Shown one piece after another: positions 1 through 7,324 of a stretch of 64,000 nucleotides of DNA. The translations under genes were made by a program, and so were the position numbers. The stretch is from the NCBI GenBank assembly GCA_040877935.1, contig JBBDNB010000048.1, forward strand, positions 1 through 64,000, in the 5' to 3' direction. The notes under the pieces are model-generated. The model was given only the letters and a program-made list of their open reading frames with translations. It was not told the origin of the DNA and ran no database searches. The stretch is from Chitinophagales bacterium. Lineage in GTDB: Bacteria; Bacteroidota; Bacteroidia; Chitinophagales; CAIOSU01. Position 1 is the stretch's first letter, and the number at the start of each line of letters is the position of its first letter.

Positions 1-136
1 CCTGCCAGTTGAGCAGTACCTTGTCCGGTGAAATGCCCGTAGCGGTCAGCCCGGGTTTGTAATTGCTTTGCGCCTGTGCCGGGATTCCAAAAAACATCAG
101 GAAAGAAAGCAGTGATAATAACGACAACATTTTCAT
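1..136 (-). CDS. Secreted protein, N-terminal fragment cut by the window edge
   Basis: Only the first 45 codons lie in the window. The reading frame starts at the ATG at 136 and gives a clear signal peptide: Met-Lys, a Leu/Ser/Phe-rich stretch, then an Ala-Gln-Ala-Gln cleavage region. The mature part begins with a segment ending in Val-Leu-Leu-Asn-Trp, which resembles the first strand of a fibronectin type III domain. It is more GC-rich than the next 7 kb and looks like chromosomal Bacteroidota coding sequence. Function cannot be assigned from so little. Confidence 0.6.
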   Translation of the reverse strand, partial: MKMLSLLSLLSFLMFFGIPAQAQSNYKPGLTATGISPDKVLLNWQ

Positions 137-654
137 AAGTACGGTTTTTGGTTGATGAATATTTATAAAATAAGTACCCTGGTTAAAGAGGGCGAAATCT
201 TCCTATTATCATTAATAGCCTTGCTTTTCACAGCAAGAACAGAATGTGCTCAAGCCTATATTTCAATACTCAAATTGAAAATATAGATATGTGACTAAGG
301 TAAGGGGAAAGAATCGTTATTTACAATTATTAACAAATAAGGACTGTTTATAAGTTGTAATACAATATAATTTTCATTTGCTATTCATCAAATAATTTAC
401 TGTATAACAAAAAGTTATAAGCAAAAATAAAATGTGGATAAATTGTTTGTAAGTTTATTTGATATTGTCCAAATAGATTGATTCTAAGAGTGCAAAAACA
501 TATGGGAAAATGCAATAGAATTTCTTGAAACGTTTAGGTATACAGGTATTTATTCACAGAAGCCTCAGAAGGTCTTATATCCTTTAATGGACTTTATGGA
601 GATACATTTATAAAATAAGCAGTCGTTATTCAACACGCTTTTGTTTTATGTTGG
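137..654. other. AT-rich intergenic stretch
   Basis: No convincing gene is seen on either strand. Base composition drops sharply relative to 1-136, so the change from chromosome-like to acquired DNA may lie here. I found no comM remnant that would mark a left attachment site. Confidence 0.4.
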
Positions 655-1119
655 ATGTGTGCTTTTATTTTCATGGTTGCGTACCCCATTTTAAAAAAGA
701 CATTAAAAGCACTAAAACCAAAGCCGGTCGCATATCCCACCAAAATTACAACAATTGGTGATCATATCCGAAAGAAACGATTAGACTTAGGATTGTATCA
801 AAAAGATGTAGCTCAATTCATTGGAGTTACCACTGACACGATCACCTTTTGGGAAAAAGGAAGATCAAAACCTACTATAAAACAAATGCCGAAAATCATA
901 ACATTCTTGGGGTATAATCCTTGTATAAAAGAAGCAAAGACCATCGGAGAAAAACTCTATCAATACCGGATTGAAAATGGGGTAACTGTAAAAGAATTAA
1001 TTAAGCTTATAAAGATAGACAGGCAGACGATATTGAAGATTGAGGGTGGTGAAACAGTTTCTGTAAAAGCTTTTAACAAAATGGCTGGATTCCTTAATGA
1101 TAATAAAAAAAATAAATGA
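655..1119 (+). CDS. Tandem XRE-type helix-turn-helix protein
   Basis: This 154-aa protein contains two consecutive Cro/CI-type helix-turn-helix units, at about residues 34-88 and 97-147. The first has the usual pattern of Ile-Arg-Lys-Lys-Arg, a Gln-Lys-Asp-Val-Ala recognition region and Trp-Glu-Lys-Gly-Arg. The second is more divergent (Ile-Glu-Gly-Gly-Glu near residue 130). The first 30 residues are hydrophobic then basic and may not be translated, because an in-frame ATG at 673 is an alternative start. It is flanked by long non-coding DNA, so it is a solitary gene, probably a DNA-binding regulator. The target is unknown. Confidence 0.75.
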   Translation: MCAFIFMVAYPILKKTLKALKPKPVAYPTKITTIGDHIRKKRLDLGLYQKDVAQFIGVTTDTITFWEKGRSKPTIKQMPKIITFLGYNPCIKEAKTIGEKLYQYRIENGVTVKELIKLIKIDRQTILKIEGGETVSVKAFNKMAGFLNDNKKNK

Positions 1120-1667
1120 GCAATTCAATAAAAAATCATTCTTTTACAATGCTCTATTGAAGGTGTACGATTGAGACTTTAATTTACTAGGATGTACTAT
1201 TTTATGAGTCAAATATGAATCCCTGTAATCAATATGACAACATTTGAAATCTGATAGTCAAGTGAATCCCGATTAGCGGAGTATATTGGGATTTAAATAG
1301 TCCGATGTTTGCTTCGGATAAAAAGATAGTACCTTATTGACATCTTCCTTGCTTTCTACAGGTTGTTCATTTGCTAACTTGATTGCAAGATTTAAAAATT
1401 TAGGTATCTCGGAACTAATTAAATGCTGTGTACATTAAGTTTGTATAATAAGGATTTAATGACGTTCTTATTTCATTTTTTCTAATTAAAATTTTGCCTA
1501 TGAAGCACCCGCTCTCAATTTTCTTATAAACAGAAAATGTTTCAATAATTTCAAGACAAAATGACTACATTATCAGTTGATACATAATTGATTAAACTCG
1601 TAAGAGCGTCTTTATTATACACGTGTTTCATTAATATTTACAGAGTTTAATCAATTAATTCAATCTT
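1120..1667. other. Non-coding stretch with one decayed coding fragment
   Basis: No intact gene is visible. On the minus strand 1273-1434 is an open stretch of 53 codons, closed by stops at both ends and lacking a start codon, with coding-like composition (Ile-Pro-Lys-Phe-Leu, Glu-Ser-Lys-Glu-Asp-Val). It is probably the end of a lost gene. I could not identify the family. Confidence 0.35.
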
Positions 1668-1847
1668 ATGGAAATCAGAAAAATTGAAATTATTGAAGAG
1701 AAATTCGAACGAATGTCTAATTCGTCTGAAAAAAGGGAAAAGACAAAAATAACAATCGAATCTCAAGAAAAAACCAATGAAAATTCGATGTTCTTTTATT
1801 TGAAAAAAATTGCATCATGGTTCATTGTTCTAATCTCACAGCAGTAG
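1668..1847 (+). CDS. Possible 59-aa peptide with hydrophobic C terminus
   Basis: The ATG at 1668 opens a 59-codon frame ending in TAG at 1845. The first 40 residues are very charged (many Glu, Lys, Ile). The last 19 are hydrophobic and aromatic (Met-Phe-Phe-Tyr-Leu, Trp-Phe-Ile-Val-Leu-Ile), as in a small membrane-associated peptide. There is no recognised family and no neighbour within several hundred bases, so it may be a chance frame. The amphipathic layout and the terminator-like hairpin about 200 bases downstream are the only support. Confidence 0.3.
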   Translation: MEIRKIEIIEEKFERMSNSSEKREKTKITIESQEKTNENSMFFYLKKIASWFIVLISQQ

Positions 1848-2055
1848 ATTAGTTTGTTAAGTGTACAATGTATAATATATACAGATACGGTATGAAACGC
1901 GGGCAAAGGCAAGATAAGATCTTAGAAGTTATTATAGCCTACCAAAGCCCAGATCAATAGATCAAATCAGTAGAAAAATAGCTAAGCTATAAACTTGATT
2001 TTTCTATTTACATTCATAACAAGAACCTAGTAAGGTTACATGTAACAATAACAAA

Positions 2056-2088
2056 GCCCGTGGGTAAGTAAAAGAACTACTCACGGGC
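2056..2088. terminator. Hairpin terminator
   Basis: An 11-bp stem (one G-U pair) starting GCCCGTG closes on an 11-nt loop. It is preceded by A residues and followed by a short T-rich run, so it could end transcripts on either strand. It lies between the small frame at 1668-1847 and the minus-strand gene ending at 2248. Confidence 0.6.
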
Positions 2089-2247
2089 ATCTTATTTATA
2101 TACAATTCTGATTTTAGTAATCTTAAAGAACAACGCTTATTAATAGATTAAAATAAATAAAGGTATTTATGCAGGGTTTAAATGGAGTAAGTTAAAAAGA
2201 CGTGTCATAAGAAGACTCTTGCAATAAAAAACTTAATATCCTAGAAA

Positions 2248-2862
2248 TCACCTCGTTGATATATAATATTTAACTGGTTCTTCCCAATATATATTACCAG
2301 AAAATCCGCCTACTTTTTTTAAGTAACCAGTTATTCTATCAAATGTATCTTCACACTCTTCTTTTGAGAGAAAATGTTGAGTTAAAGTGGTAAGTTTCCC
2401 TTTATTATCATCAGCTTTATAATTAAGAAACACCCAGTTATTCTTGATTAAGAAGTTTTTTATTTTTTCATTAAACACTCCATCAATGTGAATATCCCAG
2501 CCAAAACCTCCGATAAAGAAGTTTTGATCATAAGATATAGAAATAGGTAAATTTGGATAGTGCTTGCTTATATTATCTTCATTAATCGAATCTGAATTTA
2601 ATGAAACTAAATCCTTCATGTATTCTAGTTTAATGTGAAACTCTCCAGATTGTCCAGAACTCAATATGTTTTCAACCGTTTCATTAAAAAAATTAACAGC
2701 TTCAAGTTCAGTTTCAAAGTCATGAACAGAAGTTATTTCGTTTAAGCAAACTTGCGTATCTTCTATAATAAGTTTTTCATGCCTATATGGTATTAGCTTT
2801 AGGCATGTGTCATTATATGAAACTAAGTGTAATTCATACGAATACTTTTTATCATCATTCAT
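2248..2862 (-). CDS. Hypothetical protein, 204 aa
   Basis: An intact, AT-rich gene with no recognisable family. The protein is acidic and soluble, with no signal peptide or membrane segment. Aromatic and Gly residues cluster at about 113-125 (Phe-Phe-Ile-Gly-Gly-Phe-Gly-Trp) and near the C terminus (Gly-Gly-Phe-Ser-Gly). Two similar halves are possible, since both contain a stretch resembling Glu-Glu/Ala-x-x-Phe-x-x-x-x-x-Tyr/Val, but this is weak. It is transcribed divergently from the GAF/ABC operon that begins about 100 bases away, so the two could share a control region. Confidence 0.6.
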   Translation of the reverse strand: MNDDKKYSYELHLVSYNDTCLKLIPYRHEKLIIEDTQVCLNEITSVHDFETELEAVNFFNETVENILSSGQSGEFHIKLEYMKDLVSLNSDSINEDNISKHYPNLPISISYDQNFFIGGFGWDIHIDGVFNEKIKNFLIKNNWVFLNYKADDNKGKLTTLTQHFLSKEECEDTFDRITGYLKKVGGFSGNIYWEEPVKYYISTR

Positions 2863-2975
2863 TGGTCTGCGATTTTTTTATCAATATAGACATGCGCACA
2901 ATTTAAAACAAAAAATATTTAGTGAGATTCTTGCTAAAAAGCGTAGATTCACAACATGTCAAATAATTGTACTGT

Positions 2976-4058
2976 ATGGAGTTTGATAAGTTAGGGACTA
3001 AAACAACACAGGAATTAAAAAAAGTATTATCAAAAGTAAAAAGCCGATTAGATATTCAAGAGGAAGTTACTCCATATCAATTTTTATTCCCTATATTATC
3101 AAGTATTTATTACCAGATTCAAAACCAACACAATAAAGATGCTGAGATCAGTATTAAAGATAGTATAGAAAATTTTATCAATACTGAAGACCAGAATATA
3201 ATATTTAAGGCACTCCAAAAAGGTATTAAAAGAATAGATTCCAATAATAATGAAACAATTGCACTAGCTTATTTTTCTTGGTCTGGTTCGAACAGGCTTT
3301 TTCTTGCGAGGAGAGTTTTTCCTACATACTATGATTTCATCACTTATAGCCAATGCCCAGATAGTTGGGGTGTTTTAGGTGAATTAGCAAGGGAGATTAG
3401 GAATAGTAAATATAAATATTCAGCTATTCATGCTAAAAACTTTAATCAAGCTGCATTACCGTTTTTAGGCGAAGTTCACCGTATTAAATTTAAATCTATA
3501 CTAGCTTATCCAATATTAAAAGATATAGAAAATCCAAATATAGACAACCTACAAGGGGCATTGTTGTTTTTCCTGGGATCTAAAGAAGAACCAAAAAAAA
3601 TAGAGCTTCTTGATGCCTATATGAAGCATGTTAATAAATCTGTTTCAGATTTATTAAAGATTCAAGAAAAAAATATTATTGGTAATGATGACCTCACACT
3701 AGACAAAATTTGGAAAGAATCAGTAAACTTGGAAACTCTCGGAGTTGATGTTGAACAGCTAACTATATTTGAGATAAAATTATCAATCTCACATTGTGAC
3801 AAAAGTGAAAATGATGTAGAATTTATAAACCAGAAACTAAGAAGAGTAGCATCAGAAATAATTTCTAGTCTAAGCAACTTCGATTTTTTTGGACTAATAA
3901 GTTCAGATGAAATTCCAGAAAATGAGGTAAGTATTTACATTGCACCACGTTATCATAAAAAAAGTTCAACAGCAGAAATAATGAAAGAAATTGGAGCTGC
4001 TATTCATAAAGAGGATAGTATTAATCTAAACATTAGTTATTTATATAAGGCTTCCTGA
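2976..4058 (+). CDS. GAF-like sensor with degenerate GGDEF-like domain
   Basis: The predicted protein is 360 aa. An in-frame TTG exists at 2967, but the ATG at 2976 is preferred. The middle (about residues 80-230) has the alternating strands of a GAF domain, including a segment ending in a hydrophobic strand followed by Gly-Ser. The last 100 residues resemble a nucleotide-cyclase/GGDEF fold: a strand (Leu-Thr-Ile-Phe-Glu), a long helix, then Phe-Gly-Leu-Ile-Ser-Ser-Asp-Glu-Ile where an active enzyme would have Gly-Gly-Asp-Glu-Phe. The active-site Gly-Gly pair is absent, so catalysis is unlikely and a sensory or binding role is inferred. It lies 9 bases upstream of the ABC ATPase and is the first gene of an operon of five. 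Confidence 0.5.
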   Translation: MEFDKLGTKTTQELKKVLSKVKSRLDIQEEVTPYQFLFPILSSIYYQIQNQHNKDAEISIKDSIENFINTEDQNIIFKALQKGIKRIDSNNNETIALAYFSWSGSNRLFLARRVFPTYYDFITYSQCPDSWGVLGELAREIRNSKYKYSAIHAKNFNQAALPFLGEVHRIKFKSILAYPILKDIENPNIDNLQGALLFFLGSKEEPKKIELLDAYMKHVNKSVSDLLKIQEKNIIGNDDLTLDKIWKESVNLETLGVDVEQLTIFEIKLSISHCDKSENDVEFINQKLRRVASEIISSLSNFDFFGLISSDEIPENEVSIYIAPRYHKKSSTAEIMKEIGAAIHKEDSINLNISYLYKAS

Positions 4059-4067
4059 GGAAACAAT

Positions 4068-4772
4068 ATGCTAAAAGTAGAGAACATAAATAAAATATTT
4101 GGCAATTTAAATGTGATTGACAAACTGACTTTTGATGTGAATAAAGGTGAAATTGTTGTTATTATTGGACCGTCTGGTTGTGGTAAAACTACTATATTAA
4201 ATATTATAAGTGGTCTACAGGCTCCATCATCTGGGAAAATAATTTTTGATGATGATATCGTTATTAATATAGGTTATGCTTTCCAAAAGAGTGTATTGCT
4301 TCCATGGCTTACATTGAAAAAAAACATTTTTCTACCTTTTAAATTAAAAGATAAAGAGGTAGACAATAGTATTATCGAAAATTATAATTTCTTAATGAAA
4401 GAAGTGAATTTACTAGACTATGAGAATTATTATCCAAAAGAAGTTTCTGGTGGGATGAAAGCTAGATCAGTTTTAGTTAGAAATTTGTTATTTGCACCTC
4501 AACTTATATTGATGGATGAGCCCTTTTCAAGTCTAGATGAAATTAGTAGAGTAAAAACCCAAAATCTTTTTAAGAAGATGCTGGAAAAATTCGAAACGTC
4601 AGTTGTTTTTGTGACACATTCGATTGAAGAAGCTTTAAACATAGGAGATCGGTTAATTATTCTTTCAAATAAGCCTGCAAAGATTCTTTATGAAATTCAA
4701 CTTGATAGTAAATCAAAATCAGATTTAGTGAAAAGGCAATCAATTAAGGATAAGATTTTAGAATTATTATAA
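4068..4772 (+). CDS. ABC transporter ATP-binding protein, SsuB/TauB type
   Basis: This 234-aa protein has the standard ABC ATPase layout: Walker A Gly-Pro-Ser-Gly-Cys-Gly-Lys-Thr-Thr, a Q-loop near Tyr-Ala-Phe-Gln, signature Val-Ser-Gly-Gly-Met, Walker B Leu-Ile-Leu-Met-Asp-Glu-Pro and a switch His in Val-Thr-His. It matches the family serving nitrate, sulfonate, taurine and thiamine-precursor importers. It powers uptake with the permease that starts one base after its stop and the binding protein after that. The signature departs from the usual Leu-Ser-Gly-Gly-Met-Gln-Gln by reading Met-Lys-Ala. Substrate is not evident. Confidence 0.85.
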   Translation: MLKVENINKIFGNLNVIDKLTFDVNKGEIVVIIGPSGCGKTTILNIISGLQAPSSGKIIFDDDIVINIGYAFQKSVLLPWLTLKKNIFLPFKLKDKEVDNSIIENYNFLMKEVNLLDYENYYPKEVSGGMKARSVLVRNLLFAPQLILMDEPFSSLDEISRVKTQNLFKKMLEKFETSVVFVTHSIEEALNIGDRLIILSNKPAKILYEIQLDSKSKSDLVKRQSIKDKILELL

Positions 4773-4773
4773 T

Positions 4774-5538
4774 ATGAAGTATTTTAAAAGCAGTTTAATT
4801 TATCCCATTATTTTCTTCATAATTTTAGTAGTTGCATGGGAGATACTAGTAAACACATCAAACATTCCGGAATTTATATTGCCAGCTCCTTCTTCAATAA
4901 TAAATTCAATAAGCATAAATTATATTTCCCTTTTAAATGACATTAAGATAACAGCAATTGAAGCTCTTGGAGGATTTCTTATCGCTAACATATTTTCCTT
5001 AGTCATTGCATATTTATTCACATATTTTCCTTTTTTTGAAAAAATCCTTTATCCATTAATTATATCGTTAAAATCTACACCTGTAATTGCTCTTTCACCA
5101 TTAATGATAATATGGTTTGGTTATGGCATTGAAAGTAAGATTGTTATGGCTTCTATTGTTTCTTTCTTTCCTTTGGTTGTTAATGCAACTCTAGGATTTA
5201 AAAATGTGGATGAAAATGCTTTGAAATTATTCAGGACATTGACTAGATCTAAGATAAAAGAATTTTTTTATTTGAGGTTCCCAAGTGCATTGCCATCTAT
5301 TTTTTCGGCATTGAAAATATCATCCACAATGGCCGTTGTTGGTTCAATAGTAGCTGAAATGTTTGGGGCTCAAAATGGAATTGGTCAAACTATTAATTTA
5401 GCTTCTATGAATTTAGATACACCTTTATTATTTTCAGGTATAATCTTTGCTTCATTGTTGGGTATACTATTCTTCTCATCTATTGTATTATTAGAGTCAG
5501 TCTTAAAAATTAATCGATATTATAATGAAACAACGTAG
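4774..5538 (+). CDS. ABC transporter permease, SsuC/TauC type
   Basis: A 254-aa integral membrane protein with about six transmembrane segments. It carries the binding-protein-dependent permease signature: the Glu-Ala-Leu-Gly-Gly start of the fold, the Ser-Thr-Pro-Val-Ile-Ala-Leu-Ser-Pro-Leu loop, and an EAA-type coupling region around residues 150-180 (Phe-Arg-Thr-Leu-Thr then Leu-Arg-Phe-Pro-Ser-Ala-Leu-Pro). It forms the membrane channel with the preceding ATPase. The gene overlaps the next one by 14 bases, so translation is probably coupled. Confidence 0.85.
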   Translation: MKYFKSSLIYPIIFFIILVVAWEILVNTSNIPEFILPAPSSIINSISINYISLLNDIKITAIEALGGFLIANIFSLVIAYLFTYFPFFEKILYPLIISLKSTPVIALSPLMIIWFGYGIESKIVMASIVSFFPLVVNATLGFKNVDENALKLFRTLTRSKIKEFFYLRFPSALPSIFSALKISSTMAVVGSIVAEMFGAQNGIGQTINLASMNLDTPLLFSGIIFASLLGILFFSSIVLLESVLKINRYYNETT

Positions 5539-6553
5539 CATTCTTATAGCAAGTATATTGTTTATACTTTTAATAATTTCAATATCGCTGGGGGTATACT
5601 TTACCCAAAAACAATCCAAACATGAAAACCAATTAACGGAAATAAATTTCCGTTTAAAATGGATTAAATACAGTTCTTTTGCTCACCATTTCGTTGCTCA
5701 AAAAAAAGGATATTTTAATAATGAAAATCTAGAGGTAACTATTCATGAAGGAGGGGCAGGAATTGATCCAATTAAATCTGTTGTATCTGGAATAGACGAT
5801 ATAGGTCTTGCCAGTTATGCTCAAATTCTTATTGCAAGAGAAAAGGGTATTCCAGTTATCGCAATTGCAGAAGAATATATTAATTCGGGTGCAATAAGTA
5901 TGAGCCTAGCCTCTTCAGGTATAACATCTCCGAAAGATTTTATCGGTAAAACTATTGGAGTTATTCCAGGCTCAGACACATATACTGTTTATTCTGCATT
6001 GTTAAAAAAAGAAGGTGTAAGTAAAGATTCATTAACTGAAATAAATGTTGGTTTTGATTTGAAACCCCTTCTTTCCGGTACAGTTGATGTTATTACAGCA
6101 GCATTTATAACAAATCAACCTATTTTTGCCGAAAGCCAAGGGTATAATGTAAACATTATTGATCCACATGATTATGGTATTAAAACTGGAGGAAATGTAT
6201 TCTTTACTACTGAATACAACTTAAATAATAAAAGAGAAGAACTGATAAGGTTCCTTTCAGCAGCTTTTAGAGGCATAGAAGAGTCTCAGAAAATGCCAAA
6301 TGAAGATGTGGTCAATATAGTCTTAGAAGTAAACCCAAAACTTAAGAAGGGTGCAGAAATGAAAATTTGGCAAGCTACAAAAGATTACCTATTAGAAAAA
6401 AGACCAGATCATATTGGAGTTATGTCGAAAGATAAATGGGAAGAGACAGCACAATTATTTTATAATTTTGGTTTATTAAATTCAGAACCGAATATAAATA
6501 AAGCTTTTACAAATGAACTAGTAAACGAAATACATGGAAGTAGTTTTAAATAA
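5525..6553 (+). CDS. NMT1/THI5-type substrate-binding protein of the ABC importer
   Basis: This 342-aa protein begins with a hydrophobic segment (residues 5-27) and has no lipobox Cys, so it is probably held in the membrane by this anchor. The body matches the NMT1/THI5-like periplasmic binding family: Leu-Lys-Trp near residue 44, Lys-Lys-Gly-Tyr-Phe, Glu-Gly-Gly-Ala-Gly, a Gly-Ile-Asp-Asp-Ile-Gly-Leu-Ala segment and Ile-Ala-Arg-Glu-Lys-Gly-Ile-Pro-Val. Relatives bind thiamine pyrimidine precursors, sulfonates or taurine. The ligand cannot be read from the sequence. It overlaps the permease by 14 bases and the methyltransferase by 20. Confidence 0.8.
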   Translation: MKQRSILIASILFILLIISISLGVYFTQKQSKHENQLTEINFRLKWIKYSSFAHHFVAQKKGYFNNENLEVTIHEGGAGIDPIKSVVSGIDDIGLASYAQILIAREKGIPVIAIAEEYINSGAISMSLASSGITSPKDFIGKTIGVIPGSDTYTVYSALLKKEGVSKDSLTEINVGFDLKPLLSGTVDVITAAFITNQPIFAESQGYNVNIIDPHDYGIKTGGNVFFTTEYNLNNKREELIRFLSAAFRGIEESQKMPNEDVVNIVLEVNPKLKKGAEMKIWQATKDYLLEKRPDHIGVMSKDKWEETAQLFYNFGLLNSEPNINKAFTNELVNEIHGSSFK

Positions 6554-7268
6554 AAAGGATTTAAAAATCCTTAACAATATATACGATAAAGAAAGTTTCT
6601 TTAAAGCGTATCAGAAATATAGAAAAGATCCATTTTCTCTTAATAATATCGTTGAGCAACCTTTTATTAGAAAAAATTTGCCTATAGTCAAAAATCAAAA
6701 AATTCTAGATTTAGGTTCTGGATTTGGTGACTTTTGTGAATATTGTATAGGTAAAGATTGTAAAGACATTATTGGGGTAGATTCATCTAAAAGAATGATT
6801 ATTGCTTCAAAAAATTTAAATTCTAAAATCAAGTTTGTTCATGATCATATTGAATTAGTTGAGTTTGGTGAGAATTCTTTTGATATTGTCAGTAGTTCAC
6901 TAGCATTGCATTATATTGAGAATTTAGATTTAGTATTTAAAAAAATACAAGGATGGTTAAAAGAAAAAGGGGTATTTATATTTACGGTTAATCATCCATA
7001 TTATTCTGCTAAATTTGAAAATATTACCGATGATGTTAAAGAAAGACTTTCAAGTAGTAGTGAAAATTATGCGTTAAGAGGCTTTCGAAAACATAAGTGG
7101 CTAGATCATTATGTTTCAAAATACCATAGAACATTAGAAGATTATTTATTAATTATTAAAAAAAATGGTTTCTTTGTTGATAAGATAAATGAACTTTATT
7201 TGCCAAATAAAAAAGTTTCTGAAAATACTTTACCGAAACTAATAGCTTTTAGGCTAATAAAAGTTTGA
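6534..7268 (+). CDS. Class I SAM-dependent methyltransferase
   Basis: A 244-aa protein with the Rossmann methyltransferase motifs. Motif I is Ile-Leu-Asp-Leu-Gly-Ser-Gly-Phe-Gly-Asp, motif II is Ile-Gly-Val-Asp-Ser-Ser, and Phe-Asp-Ile-Val-Ser-Ser-Ser-Leu-Ala-Leu-His-Tyr resembles the UbiE/COQ5 group of small-molecule methyltransferases. It is the last gene of the operon and overlaps the binding-protein gene by 20 bases. A tailoring step on a substrate imported by the ABC transporter is an inference from position only. The gene is very AT-rich. Confidence 0.75.
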   Translation: MEVVLNKKDLKILNNIYDKESFFKAYQKYRKDPFSLNNIVEQPFIRKNLPIVKNQKILDLGSGFGDFCEYCIGKDCKDIIGVDSSKRMIIASKNLNSKIKFVHDHIELVEFGENSFDIVSSSLALHYIENLDLVFKKIQGWLKEKGVFIFTVNHPYYSAKFENITDDVKERLSSSSENYALRGFRKHKWLDHYVSKYHRTLEDYLLIIKKNGFFVDKINELYLPNKKVSENTLPKLIAFRLIKV

Positions 7269-7324
7269 AAGCAATAATGCTTCTTTATTTATCTTAAATA
7301 AAAATAATATATATTTATGAGACT

